Source: Proteromonas lacertae
Lineage: Eukaryota; Sar; Bigyra; Opalinata; Proteromonadidae
Assembly: GCA_002245135.1 (NCBI GenBank)
Contig: NGBS01000594.1
Coordinates: 94,670-158,669, forward strand
Direction of reading: 5' to 3'
Length of the DNA stretch: 64,000 nucleotides
The notes under the pieces are model-generated. The model was given only the letters and a program-made list of their open reading frames with translations. It was not told the DNA's origin and made no database searches. Below, piece by piece: positions 1 to 11,626 of this stretch. Position numbers and translations under genes: made by a program. Positions within the stretch are counted from its first letter, which is position 1. The number at the start of each line of letters is the position of its first letter.

Positions 1-396
1 TTTTATAAGATAGATTATTGTGGAATTATTTCAATTGTTCTTCTTGCTGTTATTGATTCAGTATCTTATTTTATTGAGCCTTTTCATCCAGAATTCTTTG
101 AAGGTGATGCAACAATATCTAGACCATACCATGAAAGTACTGTTGGTGATGTAGAACTGTTTTTATATGCTATAATTCTACCACTGGTGGTTGTAATTTG
201 TTTATCCTTGATAATCCTCCAAATAACAGACAGAATAAAGTTACCAGTATATTATGGTTTTATATTGATTGATTATAGAGTTTACAAAAATCAAAGGTTG
301 GTTTATTATTGTTGCTCAACTTCATTTATTTGGAACTATCAAAACAAATCAAACCATAAGAATATAAAAGATGTAATATGGATAATGTTATCATAA
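1..396 (+). pseudogene. PAP2-type lipid phosphatase, truncated 5' copy
   Basis: The frame is open from base 1. To about base 288 it matches the first exon of the intact PAP2 gene at 38015-38932 almost base for base (three hydrophobic segments, HPEFFEG, RIKLPVYY, IDYRVYK). Homology stops exactly where that gene has its first splice site. The sequence then runs into unrelated bases and a TAA at 394-396. None of the catalytic motifs (K-x6-RP, PSGH, SR-x5-H-x3-D) is present. The copy is therefore a 5' fragment, although the true start lies left of the window. It is the left end of a duplicated PAP2-GT31 segment. Confidence 0.75.
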
Positions 397-687
397 TAAA
401 ATTCATAACTACCACATTTGATTGAACATTAGTATGAATATATTTTAAAAACTCATTTTATTCATTAATACGAGTATGGAGAATGTATTAATGATTATAT
501 TTTACTTGATTCACAATATTTATATAAATCATTAATTACTACACTTAGTGAATGTAAAACATAAACTACAATAACCAGACATAGCAAAATCATACTTCAA
601 TTGATAATATATTTCTTTTATGTAAAAAGAAATGTATAACTGATGTGCAACGACTAAATATTTTGAAACATCAAACACGTTTGAAAG
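397..687. other. Intergenic, AT-rich
   Basis: No open frame of note and no recognisable RNA gene. It separates the PAP2 fragment from the pseudokinase-LRR gene and presumably holds that gene's promoter. Confidence 0.5.
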
Positions 688-3600
688 ATGTTTTGCTCAA
701 AGTCTTTTGTAGATGATGTAATATGCTCAATGTTACCATCTTCTGCTAATGTAATTTGATTGATATATTTTTATAGATTGAAGAAAGAATAGAAAAAAGT
801 AGTAGTGAAGTAGATTTAAAAATACATTACCTGGAAGAAATGAAGATAGTTAAAATATTTAACGTTGGTAAAATAAAAGAAAAAATGATATTAAAACTTT
901 TAGAGAATAGCTGTTTATTGTTAAGTAGTATTAAAGCGTTAAATTCTTCTTCTAAAATACATCAACTGAGTAATGATGGATATGTGATATTAGAAAGAGG
1001 TTATTACTTGAGAGACTTAGAAGAGATAATTCAGAGTAATTACTCAATAAGTGATGTTATTAGTGATATAATATGCTCAGTATGTAATATTTTAATTGTA
1101 ATGAGCGATTGTAGTATAGAAGTTAGTAATTTAAAGAGTTCGAACATAGTATATGGAAAAGATGATAAAATGAAATTATGTGATTTATTCATCAATTATT
1201 TAAGAAGAGAAGAAGATATGAGAATATATGATGTGTGCTTTACAAGCCCTGAAGAGTTGAATGGGTTAGAATGTAATGAGAGAAGTGTGATTTGGTCAAT
1301 TGGCTGTATATTATATGAAATAATGAATAGGAAATTACCATTTAATGAAGATGATAATATGATGAAAACTATGAATAATATTATGAGATGTAAATACAAT
1401 TGTGATGTAGAATGTGATGATATGATGAAAGAAATGATATTCAGAATGTTGAAAGTGAAGAATGAAGATAGAATGAGTATAAAAGAGTTGAAAACAGAAA
1501 TGATAAAAATGAGTGAAATATTGAGAGATGAAGAAGATAATATAATGATATGTAATGAAAGAAAAGATATATTATATTATAATGATTACAATTCAATTAT
1601 TACCTTACCAATAATATTTCCTCCAGAATATTATCTTGAAATTGATAATGAAGATGATTTAGTAAAACTTTACAATAAAAAACCAAATGAAATAATACTC
1701 TCATCACTATTGAAAATGAATCTAGACAACGGTTATCATGGTTTTGATTATGAGAATATGATAGGAAAAGGATTGAAGTTTCAAGTATATCATGAGTGTA
1801 AAGAAAGTGGAAATGTATGTTGTTTAGATAATATGGTATATGATTGTAATTGTGGTGAGAATGATGATAATACAATTAATGTATATGGTTGTTGCGTTTG
1901 TTTTTGTGAAGAAGGAATAGATTATTTCTTCAGAATATTGAAAGTAGTTAATCCAAAAACACTCAGATTTTGTATAATTCCAATTTATTTTTATTAATAT
2001 AGATTATGAAAATTTTTACATTCCATTTAAATATGAATCATTATTTGGTTCATATTTTTATCAGCTAACAAATCTACAAGAATTAGATTTATCAATGTGT
2101 AATGTTAATTCTGATTTTATTGAACAATTCGTTAAATCAATTCCATTCATGAAATTAAATAATCTAGATCTTTGTAATAATCCAATTGGTGTGAAAGGAT
2201 TCAAATTATTACTTCCATATTTACAATTATTAATCAACAAACATAACAAATTGAATCTTTTTGATATGAGTTTAAATGATGAATCAATGATATTATTATC
2301 AGATGAATTATATAAATATCCAAATCTTCAAAAAATAGATATTCAAAACAACAATATTCATTTAAATGGATTAAAAGCTTTATTCTCCAAATTTCCTATT
2401 TCAAAAATAGAATTTAATATTACTGAAAGAAAAACAATGATGATTGAAAATGATGTTCCAGAATTAATTAATTATTTCAAAACTTTATATTATAACGAAT
2501 TAAGTTTAGATGCTTTGGGAATTGATGATGAGTTTTTCAAATTATTCATTACTTTAAGATCAAAAGAATTTTGTGAAATAAAAAGACTTACTGTAAGAAG
2601 TATAATTTGGAATTTTTATATAATTTAGATAATGAGCTAACACATAAAAGTGTAGAAATACTGATTAACAATTTATCTTCATTTTCAAATCTCAATCAAA
2701 TTGAATTATATGGAAATGAGATAGGAGATGAAGGAATGAGAATCTTATCTCCACATATTCATTTATTAAAAGATTATAATATGATAAACTGTTCAAGTAT
2801 AATTATTTTAATTTGTTATATAATAGAAATGGAATTATCATCAATCGGATTAAAATACTTAGTTGATGGTTTAAAGAATGTAAATAAAAAGATTGAAATA
2901 CTTAGTATAAGTGATAATAAAATAGATACAGAAGGAATTGGATATTTAATGGATTATATGAAAGGAAATGATTGTATTAAAACTTTATTCATTCATGGTA
3001 TATTATTGATTAGTATTTATGTTAAATAGATAATCCAATTGGTAATGCTGGATTTAAGCTATTAATAGAGAATATAAAACTGCTTATAAATTATAACTAT
3101 TTAGATTTAACCAATATCTCAATAGATGATGAAAGTGTGATATTATTAGCTGATAAGATAGATTCAATTTCTAATTGTAACAGAATAGATTTAAATGGAA
3201 ATAATATCAGAATGAATGGATTAAAATTGATTTGTTCCAAAACATTAGAAAAAGAAGAATATCCATTTATAGAAATTAAATGTTCATCATGGAGAAAAGA
3301 AGAATGTGAATATTATTTGGATTATTGTATTAAAAAGAAAAGAAAAGACAATAAAGACTATGATTTTTCCAGTATATTATTTGTGTTTATAATGAAATAG
3401 ATTTAAATCTGAATGATTCTCATATTTCATTAATAAAACAGATTGATTATAAAGAACTTGATATATCCAATAACAAGATTAGTTGTAATGGATTGAAAGA
3501 ATTAACAGATTCATTACCAAAAAGAGTAGAATATATTTCCATATACAATAATCCAATTGGAGATGAAGGAGTTGATATTATATGTGACTATATTAGACAA

Positions 3601-3992
3601 TTTATAGAATCTTTAAATTCATTAAATCTTTCAAGTATAATTTATAGAAATATATTATTATGATAATATTTATGATTTGAATAGATATAGGAATGAGTTT
3701 AAAAGGATTAAAGATGTTAATGGAAATGGAAATATTAAATGATTATCTACCCTTGAGTAAGGTAAATCTATCAGGAAATGAATTAGATGAAAAAGAATTA
3801 AGGTTTATGATAGATAATGATAAGTTTTTTCGTTCTATGGATGAATTATCCATAACAGTTAAATATAATATTGATAAATCAGAATTGAAATTATTTTTAG
3901 AGATATATTCATTTATAGCAAGAATAGAATTGGATGGAGTTTCAGAAGAAGAAAAGAAAGAATTATCAAGAGAATATAATAATATTGAATAA
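688..3992 (+). CDS. Pseudokinase-LRR protein, copy 1
   Basis: Eight exons: 688-750, 777-1971, 2003-2599, 2629-2796, 2827-2997, 3030-3371, 3401-3634, 3685-3992; 1025 aa. Introns are 26-50 nt. Residues about 22-290 look like a protein-kinase fold: SPEEL resembles APE (near 178), WSIGCILYEI resembles helix F (near 193), and RMSIKEL resembles the C-lobe. Catalytic positions are altered: HRDLKxxN reads VSNLKSSN near 137 and DFG reads CDL near 155. No Gly-rich loop or VAIK lysine is visible, so catalysis is unlikely. From about residue 419 it is RNI-type leucine-rich repeats (for example NNPIG, NELTHKSVEIL). The fold assignment is inference. A paralogue lies at 23666-26508. It resembles NLR-like receptors in layout but lacks a nucleotide-binding domain. 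The role is unknown. Confidence 0.8.
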
Positions 3993-4564
3993 ATATACGT
4001 TACTTTCGGCTTGAGTATGTTTGAGATTTATTTTCTTATTTTTATATCATAGAAATAAATAACCATGTCTATATAAATTCTTATAAAATATACAATGCTA
4101 TACAAAATGAGTTATTCAAATATTTTACGTTTTGACAGTAAAGATGTGTAAATAGTCTCTTAACAGTAAGAAGAATTATATAGTATTTTATAAGATAAAT
4201 ATAATATACAAGTAAATTAAATAGTATGGCACAAATGTATAATTTTCATAATATAGAGATTAAGAGTATTGGCTACGATTACACTTATATACACATATAA
4301 TTCAACCTCTAAAAATGGATATATCAAAAATTGGTATTGACAATCATCCAAAAGTAGTCAGAAATTTATGATAGGTGATATTTTCAAAAGTATGAGATTT
4401 GTTTTCTTATCATGTAGTTTTCTTACTAAAATACTATCTATTTTTGCTGTATATACACATTATGGAAGTATATTAGTCTTTATAACAATTGCAAATAAAA
4501 ATGCTTAAAAGCCAGTTAAAGTAAGTGAAAAATATAAATTAAGCTTGATTATCGTTTGAGGAAA
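3993..4564. other. Intergenic, AT-rich, with duplicated GT31 promoter
   Basis: No gene seen. The last 65 or so bases before the GT31 start (from AGCCAGTTAAAG to the ATG) are essentially identical to the upstream region of the inverted GT31 copy at 36619-37692, so the duplication includes the promoter. That stretch contains AAGCTTGATTATCG. Confidence 0.6.
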
Positions 4565-5644
4565 ATGAATATTATTTTGGTTTCTGTTCTGTTAATCGCA
4601 TCTGTTATTGTGTTATTCTATGAAATATACTTATTTGCAAATGGAAGAATGTCGAACATTAACAATACACAAAGAGTGACAAATCTTGAATCTGATTTAT
4701 TTGTTAGAATGGATCGGCAAATAAATCAAAGATTGGAACAGTTGTACAAAGTATACAATAATTGTTCAGATAAATATCCAATGAAATGTGGTTCAATTTA
4801 TGAAGGAAGGCATATTGGCCATCCTCCATCCAAGTATAAATCATATTTGAGTAAATTTCCTATCCAATTTTCAGTTGTATCACAATCAACAAAGAGATGT
4901 TTTAAATCTTCATTGATCATTTCTGTCATTTCTTCTCCAGATTCATTTATCAATAGATATTCGTACAGAAAATCATATTCAGTATATAAAGATAAATATC
5001 CTTTATATTTCTTTACTGGTTTATCCAGAAATGAAACAATTAATGAATTAATGTATGAAGAAAATAAGAGATATGATGATATGATAATATTTGATTATAT
5101 AAGCAGTTATTATAATATTTCAATTCAATTTGTAATGTATATGAGATGGTTAAATGACAATTGTAAAGATTATAGATATATATTAAGTCAACAAAGTGAT
5201 ACATTCGTAAATATTCCATATTATCAACAACACTATGAAAAATCTTCAATTAATCATACAGTTATATCAATTATAAGAAGAAATTATATTGTTGTTAGAG
5301 ATAAAACCAATCCTTGGTATATTCCTAGATCAGCTTATAATCAAAGTGAAACTTGGCCTGATTTCCCTGTTATTGCTCATATGTTTATACATCAAAATAC
5401 AGTGAAAAAGATAGTAAATGCTTCAAATTATGTAAAGACAGTAATATATTTGGATGATGTTTATTTAGGAATGTTATTGAAGTATTCAAATCTCACTAAA
5501 ACATTGAAGAGTAATGGTCCTTGTATTTATTACTATAATTACAAGCAAATATCAAATATTACACAAACTAAAGATAAAATATTAACTATTCATGAAATAA
5601 AACCAGGAGGAGTTTATTATTTATCTTCAAAGTTTTATCATTGA
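4565..5644 (+). CDS. GT31-like (beta-1,3-galactosyltransferase family) type II membrane protein, copy 1
   Basis: Intronless, 359 aa, starting at the ATG that follows GAGGAAA. Residues about 3-25 form a signal anchor, giving type II Golgi topology. The body follows the GT31 order: RKSYSVYKDKYP, YDDMIIFDYISSYYN, WLNDNCKDYRYIL, WPDFPVIAHMFIH, then LDDVYLGMLL near 297, the counterpart of the family's EDVyvG. The metal-binding DDD motif expected near 210-212 reads QSD, keeping only the last Asp. Activity, or use of the usual metal, is therefore uncertain. Several N-x-S/T sequons fit a luminal domain. Paralogues: 36619-37692 (minus) and a 3' fragment at 29337-29705. GT31 membership is inferred from motif order. 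Confidence 0.65.
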   Translation: MNIILVSVLLIASVIVLFYEIYLFANGRMSNINNTQRVTNLESDLFVRMDRQINQRLEQLYKVYNNCSDKYPMKCGSIYEGRHIGHPPSKYKSYLSKFPIQFSVVSQSTKRCFKSSLIISVISSPDSFINRYSYRKSYSVYKDKYPLYFFTGLSRNETINELMYEENKRYDDMIIFDYISSYYNISIQFVMYMRWLNDNCKDYRYILSQQSDTFVNIPYYQQHYEKSSINHTVISIIRRNYIVVRDKTNPWYIPRSAYNQSETWPDFPVIAHMFIHQNTVKKIVNASNYVKTVIYLDDVYLGMLLKYSNLTKTLKSNGPCIYYYNYKQISNITQTKDKILTIHEIKPGGVYYLSSKFYH

Positions 5645-5739
5645 AATAATTATTAAGTTTTTATGAATGAATTTGTGTATTTTATTTTAAATAATTATTT
5701 CTCAACAATAACTTATAAAATAAAAGACAATCTTAAATC

Positions 5740-6805
5740 TCATAAAAGATATACTACTTCTATTCTATTATTATCACAATCATCATTACTATACGCTGTA
5801 CATCTATTATAATCACTTATAAACGAATTGGTGATGTTAATAATCATATTTACATTGTCTTGTTTCAATGCTTTTCTACATGTATTTATTGTTATTGAAT
5901 TATTTACTTTATTTAACATTATATCATCATCACCACCATGTAATACTTTCTTCTTTCTATCATTACAATTCAATTGTAACAAAGTAATTGGAATATTATA
6001 AATCATTTCTTTACCATATTTAACATTTACACTATTATTATCTTTAATTAATTCGATTATAGTAAATTCGTAAGTTATACTTTCATCTGGAGAAGTAAAA
6101 TATATTTTTCTACCTATGTAGTATACTCTTTTTAAATCTTCTTTTTCTTCTATTTCTTTTATTTTTTGTTTTATTATCTTCTCTATTCTTTCTTGAGTAT
6201 AATATTGCTTAGTATATCTATTTAAACCATATTCATTACAATGGGTTTTATAGTGATTAATTCTGTTTCTTTCATTTGAATTTGAAACATCCAATATTTC
6301 ATCAAATTCATCGACATATCCAATGAAATGGAATGTGATGAGGCTTTCTTTGATATCTACGACTTTTGCTGGTAACCACCTATTAATTATGTCTCTAACA
6401 TCATATAAATCACCTATTCTAAATTCACGTCTATCATCTACTATCATACTTTGTGTTCTTTGTGTTAAACAGACTACACATACAAAGGAATCTGAATTAT
6501 TGTTATATGAACATATTGGGCAAATCCATGGGCTTCTCAGATTTGTTGATTTTTTTTGTATCTTATCCCATCCTGCTTCTTCATCTTTAATATATTTTGA
6601 GTAATATGAATCTTCATTTCGTTTCAGATGATAAAAATAGCTTTGTTCTTCAAGTTTTTTAATCTAAAAAACGATAAATATAATATTATAATACATATTT
6701 TAAATTTACACCAAAAGATTGGTTAGAAGTATTTCTTCTATCTACCATATGGTTGTTTCTAACGTTATTTTGTGATATGCTATCATAATTCTGTGAATCA
6801 TTCAT
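5740..6805 (-). CDS. RanBP2 zinc finger + Tudor-like protein, member A
   Basis: Two exons, 6710-6805 and 5740-6663, joined across a 46-nt intron (phase 0); 339 aa. The second exon starts with the family block IKKLEEQSYFY. It then carries a RanBP2-type finger (WICPICSYNN...CVVC) and a Tudor-knot/chromo-barrel-like module (DVRDIINRWLPAKVV, ITFHFIGYVDEFDEILD). A second small beta module follows (YYIGRKIYF...NIPITLLQL), then the family tail NSFISDYNRCTAYSND. It is the most diverged member in the barrel (FIGY where others have FRGW). RanBP2 fingers bind ubiquitin or single-stranded RNA in known proteins, and chromo-barrels bind methylated lysine. Which applies here is unknown. Confidence 0.75.
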
Positions 6806-6962
6806 ACATAAAAAAAGTGTAAGTTCAGTCTATGTAAAGTAAGTGTTTTGAAAATTTAAAAACAGTTTTTTGTAACGAATATAAAGTGTAAAAACATAAA
6901 AACTAAAGCAAATACAGAAAAACAGAAAAATACTATAATACATAGAAAACTAATTAAATCAT

Positions 6963-7895
6963 TCACAATTCTATACAATTATAAAAATCTGTTTCTATAT
7001 CACTATTACAATAAATGGTGGTTCTATTCATATCCGAAATAAATGAATTAGTAATTTTATCAATGAAACTTTCCTCTTTTAACACTCTTCTGGTTACATT
7101 AATAACAATTCCATTATTACTGTCATTATGACTATTATCACCTCTTATCATCATCAGATTCTTATTATTTTTAATATCGTCCTTGGATATCTCCAAATCT
7201 ACAGAAGTTAAGGGTATACCACTCAATACTTCATTTCCACATCGTACTGTCAAAGTATTATTTATTTCATCAAATTTTACTATCTTATAAACATAGATAA
7301 CATCATTTAATCTATTATATACTTCTCTTCCAATATAATATTCTGATTTCAGATCTGGTTCCTCTAAATCTTTAAATTTCTTAACAAAATCTTTCATTCT
7401 TTCATCACTAAACATTTTTACTGTGTATTTACTTAATCCATAATTTAATTTGCAACTTTCATAAAGTTTGATTCTTTTTATATCTTCTTTCTTTGATAAA
7501 TCCAATTCTTCATTGAATAGATCAATCCATCCTCTGAAATGAATAGTAATTTTGTTATTATTCTTCTTAACTACTTTTGACGGATATATTATTCCTCTAA
7601 AATCTGCACAATCGACTAAATCATCAACTGCTAGATCATAAACTGAAAAAACTGAAGTTAGAGAAAGATTTCTATCTAATCTTCTTTCACCACAGATCTC
7701 ACACTCATATATACTTGGATTATTGATATAGGTGCAATTTTGACATTCCCAATTCACTAACACATTCGATTGCTTCTTTTTATACCACTGTTCATTGTCT
7801 TCCCTAGAAAACCTAGTATGATCATCTGTATGGTTAACATAATTGTAAATCAGATAAGTCTCTTCACTTAACTTCATCTCCTCTTTCTCATTCAT
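6963..7895 (-). CDS. RanBP2 zinc finger + Tudor-like protein, member C
   Basis: Single exon, 310 aa. A textbook RanBP2 finger (NWECQNCTYINN...CEICG) sits near residues 48-70. It is followed by the Tudor-knot-like core (DFRGIIYPSKVV, ITIHFRGWIDLFNEELD), a linker ending YGLSKYTVKMFSDERM, and a second beta module (YYIGREVYNR...SGIPLTSVDL). The C-terminal tail is ITNSFISDMNRTTIYCN. It lacks the short 5' exon found in most other members. Same strand as member A, 157 bp from it, so probably an old tandem pair. Confidence 0.78.
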   Translation of the reverse strand: MNEKEEMKLSEETYLIYNYVNHTDDHTRFSREDNEQWYKKKQSNVLVNWECQNCTYINNPSIYECEICGERRLDRNLSLTSVFSVYDLAVDDLVDCADFRGIIYPSKVVKKNNNKITIHFRGWIDLFNEELDLSKKEDIKRIKLYESCKLNYGLSKYTVKMFSDERMKDFVKKFKDLEEPDLKSEYYIGREVYNRLNDVIYVYKIVKFDEINNTLTVRCGNEVLSGIPLTSVDLEISKDDIKNNKNLMMIRGDNSHNDSNNGIVINVTRRVLKEESFIDKITNSFISDMNRTTIYCNSDIETDFYNCIEL

Positions 7896-8312
7896 GCTTT
7901 AGCAATTCTTCATTTTTCTTTATTTTTCTTAAAACGAATAGATTATTGAAACAAAGAATTATTTTTAATTTATCTCACCAATGAATGTATTCGAGACTAT
8001 CGCAATACTTTTACTAGTTTGTTTATTGATTAATTGATTTAAAGGAATGAAAATTACAAAAATTGAACCCTAGTTTATTAGGGTTTTGTCTTATAGATTT
8101 TTGAAGGTATTATAATAGCGAAATATGTAGTAGATGTGATGTGAATGATAGTTGATTATTTTTGTTTAATTTGTGAATTTTAGCTAAATTACTTTCTTCA
8201 TACAAACATATATTTAACGCTTTATGTAATATTGAAAATATTTTTATGTGCTTAATATATGCTATGTAGTTGCACATGATAAAGACTAGTAAATACAGAA
8301 GAATAACTCAAA
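7896..8312. other. Divergent intergenic region
   Basis: AT-rich spacer between a minus-strand and a plus-strand gene, presumably with both promoters. No gene seen. Confidence 0.5.
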
Positions 8313-9305
8313 ATGTATTTACAGAGTAAGAATAGTTGTTTGTTTATTTTCATTATTATTATTAGTTTAATTATTTTAATTAGTTTATATTTATATAAAT
8401 ATAAGAGTAAATATACATACGGATTGAGAAGAAGAAATAACAAATCGCAATGCGTTATTTTTAGCTTAGCTCTTCATTATAAATGGAATAATGTTAAATA
8501 TTTCATTCAATCACTAATAAAAACACAATATAATGGATCACTAATATTATTAGTTGAAGAAAATTCCACACTAATTTCAAATACAATACTAAAATCTATG
8601 AATGTGTCATTTTTAATTATTACTGAGAAATATCCATTTATATCAATTAATAACAAAATATATGATTTTGACTTGACAGATATCAAAAAGAAAATGATTA
8701 AAAGTCATAAATTTAAGTTTACAGTTTACAGGCATTTTATTATCAAATTTTGGATGGATCATTATCTTGATCTCTTTGATTATTACTCAATCATTGATAT
8801 AAGAGATGTTGTATTTCAAAATAATCCATTTGATTTTGATATGAAGAGAGGAGTATATTTATTTGAAGAGGCAATAAATTATCCTATAAAAAGACAAAAG
8901 AAAAATGTTGAATGGATAAGTGTTTATAAAAATTGGGAAAATATATCAAACAAACCAATCTTAAATTCAGGAGTTACATTTGGAACAAAATATGAAATTT
9001 ATAGTTTTTATAAAATCTATTTACGATTATTAAATAATTCATATACAGCAAGTCAAGCAACATTGAATTATTACTATTATAATGGTTATTTCGATTCTGT
9101 TCCTATATTCTTATTTCGAAATGGTTATGGATTGGTTTTACATTTTCATGTTGAATTTGTTGATAAAAATAATTCAGAATTATTCTTTCCTCCTTACAAT
9201 AATTGTTTTGTAAATAAAGATAAATCAATTCCTTCCATAATACATCAATATGATAGAATTGGATATAGAAAACTCAGTAAATACTTAGATCAATTCAACC
9301 AATAG
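8313..9305 (+). CDS. Putative GT-A type glycosyltransferase, type II membrane protein
   Basis: Intronless, 330 aa, ends TAG. One membrane anchor at residues about 10-32, then a luminal domain. The motif SIIDIRDVVFQNNPFDFD near residue 160 resembles the D-x-RDvvFq-NPF signature of nucleotide-diphospho-sugar transferases, where the Asp residues hold the metal and sugar nucleotide. Further blocks are ILNSGVTFGTKYE and SIIHQYDRIGY near the end. No paralogue in the window. The family is inferred from this motif, and donor and acceptor cannot be told. Confidence 0.6.
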   Translation: MYLQSKNSCLFIFIIIISLIILISLYLYKYKSKYTYGLRRRNNKSQCVIFSLALHYKWNNVKYFIQSLIKTQYNGSLILLVEENSTLISNTILKSMNVSFLIITEKYPFISINNKIYDFDLTDIKKKMIKSHKFKFTVYRHFIIKFWMDHYLDLFDYYSIIDIRDVVFQNNPFDFDMKRGVYLFEEAINYPIKRQKKNVEWISVYKNWENISNKPILNSGVTFGTKYEIYSFYKIYLRLLNNSYTASQATLNYYYYNGYFDSVPIFLFRNGYGLVLHFHVEFVDKNNSELFFPPYNNCFVNKDKSIPSIIHQYDRIGYRKLSKYLDQFNQ

Positions 9306-9641
9306 TAAATACATAAATATTTATATTATTGGTAAATCAAATCAAAAAGTTGCCAAGAAAAGTGAATATATCAGTATCATCGAAATTTGAAAAAGATAAA
9401 ATGATGAATAACAAATTAAACTAAAAATAAATTAAAATCATAACATAAAAATAAATAAAATTATTGTGTGAATGATGAATAATGCATAGCAGTTATTCAA
9501 ATACAAAGAAAGATGATGAAGGTTTGTATATACAATACACACAGAAATATAGATGTATTATATATCTACATTATTTTAATATATTTTTATACACTTAATC
9601 ACAAAATCCAAATAAAATCATAGATAAATTATAAACTAATA
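9306..9641. other. Intergenic, convergent ends
   Basis: AT-rich spacer between a plus-strand and a minus-strand stop codon. Nothing else recognised. Confidence 0.5.
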
Positions 9642-9986
9642 TTATAAATTATTAAATATCTGCATATTATTCTGTAACTTGTATATATAGTTGATATATT
9701 CTTCACGTTTGAAATTACTCCTCTTTTGTAGTCTACAATACCTTTTATCTATTTTATTAGCTGATTCTTGTGATATACTAAAATTCTTTGGTATTTCATT
9801 CTTCGCCTTCAGTATTTCGTTAATTTTAAATATACTGTCAACTTTGGGGGTATGTTCATCTTGCCTCTGATTTACTTTATCAATATCTGAAATATAAGAA
9901 CTAATTTCCGTATCTAGCTGTAACAACGAGTCATTATAGTCAATTTCAACTGAATAGCCGTTGATTAAGTAATTCATATCTTCCAT
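9642..9986 (-). CDS. Small hypothetical protein
   Basis: 114 aa from the first ATG (MEDMNYLINGYSVEID). The frame is open about 33 nt further upstream but has no ATG there. It is charged and mostly helical, with no membrane segment, and ends in a Lys/Arg-rich helix (KREEYINYIYKLQNNM). Not recognised. Length and helicity would fit a small subunit of a complex, but nothing in the sequence names it. It lies 157 bp from the divergently transcribed eIF4E gene. Confidence 0.45.
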   Translation of the reverse strand: MEDMNYLINGYSVEIDYNDSLLQLDTEISSYISDIDKVNQRQDEHTPKVDSIFKINEILKAKNEIPKNFSISQESANKIDKRYCRLQKRSNFKREEYINYIYKLQNNMQIFNNL

Positions 9987-10143
9987 AATATTTTGAGCTT
10001 TGATGTTATTATTTATCAAGTATAAATGTTAGTTAGAGTGAAAAAGAAGAAATTAGTGTAAATTAGAAACAACTATATTTTTATGAATTATTTGATTTTA
10101 ACGAATATATTATTGAAACAATCAAATTTATTTTGAAATAAAA

Positions 10144-10817
10144 ATGCCAAATGTTTTAGAGAACGAGTGGACAATATGGAGGCAGTTACCTTCTAAAAAG
10201 GATGATGCACAATCTTATTTGTCTGGAATGGAAGAAGTATGCAAATTTGGATCAGTTGAGTCATTTTGGAAGTCATATTTAAATCTACCACCTATAAGGT
10301 ATTTATAGAATTAATAAAATGCAGTGAGCTGTTTTATTCTGAAGGAACTCGTAAGAGTGAAGTACTAGATGTAGAAACAGGAATCAAATCTCAAGTTGAA
10401 GCAATATGTTTATTCAAAGTAGGAATAACACCAAAATGGGAAGATCCATCCAATTGTACAGGAGGTGAACTTTCTTTTCGTCGTATTTTCAGATTATCTA
10501 TAAAATAGTAACTAGAGAATTGCATGAAATACAAGACATGTGGGATACATTAGTATTACTAACAATTGGTGAGAATTTAGAAGAAGCCAATGAAATTACT
10601 GGAATTCGAATAGTTGATAAAGTATATATATATATATATATCATATTATTATAAATAGACTCGTAAAGGCAAACCTGTATATCGTTTTGAAATATGGTAT
10701 AAAGATGATACAAAAACAGAATTTATTAAATTATTGGAAGAGAATATGAAGGAATTTTTAGATATACAACCTTCCATGATAAAACAAGAATCTCATAAAA
10801 CAGTTAGTTGGCATTAA
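10144..10817 (+). CDS. Cap-binding protein of the eIF4E family, class II (4EHP)-like
   Basis: Four exons: 10144-10298, 10325-10479, 10509-10621, 10659-10817; 193 aa. Introns of 26, 29 and 37 nt; the last is a (TA)n tract. The family signatures are in order: NEWTIWRQLP, FGSVESFWKSY, ITPKWEDPSN with GG, then MWDTLVLLTIGE. Splicing out 10480-10508 is needed to restore this last block. KWED supplies the second cap-stacking Trp and the base-binding Glu. At the first stacking position (Trp56 in human eIF4E) the alignment puts Tyr (AQSYLSGMEEV), as in class II proteins (4EHP/eIF4E2), which often repress rather than initiate translation. Class is inference. Confidence 0.85.
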
Positions 10818-10955
10818 ATTAATTGTATAAATAAAAAATCAATTTTGTTTTTGTTAATGATTGAAAATAATATATAACAAAAACAAAACAAAACAATAGA
10901 AACATTATATATAAATAATAGAAAGAAAAATAATAATAAAAATTGAATAATTTTG

Positions 10956-11591
10956 TTAATTCCTTGGTGTAACTGGTGTAGATACTGTTTTATTATCATC
11001 TTGTTTGAAAAAAGGATGTTTTAGTGCTTCTTCAGCTGTTATTCTTTTCAATGGATCTAATACAAAACATTTAAGTAATAAATCACATAAATTGGAAATC
11101 TCTATAAAAATATCTTTATAAAATATATATATTAATACGTTTTTTATCTTCATTTTTATTGGCTTTCTTTAATAATTCTTGGCTTAAATTTCTCTCTGGA
11201 TTATTCACATCATATTTCTTTTTCTCAAGCTTTGGCAAGCCTGAAGCAATATCCACAGTTTGATAGATAAAATATCCATCTACAAAATAATAAGATTTCT
11301 TTAATAAATCATAAGCTGTATAATGTTGAGAAATGATTTTCTTTGAAAATTGTCCTTTTACTTCTTGAAATAGTTTTATCATTTCATTATTTGAATTACC
11401 TGGAAACATAACATCACCTGTATATAATTCATATAAACAACAACCTGCAGACCAAATATCAATTGGACAAGCTAAATAAATATAGAATATAGAATAATAA
11501 ATGTGAAAAGAAGTAGAGAGAGTAAAAATGAGTAAAAAAAAAATAACATTTTAAAGAGAAAGATATATATTTTTTAAAAACGTTTATAAGA

Positions 11592-11626
<35 letters not shown>

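Noticed and set aside
688-3992. NLR-type immune receptor
   Set aside because: There are LRRs but no NACHT or NB-ARC nucleotide-binding domain; the front domain is kinase-like.
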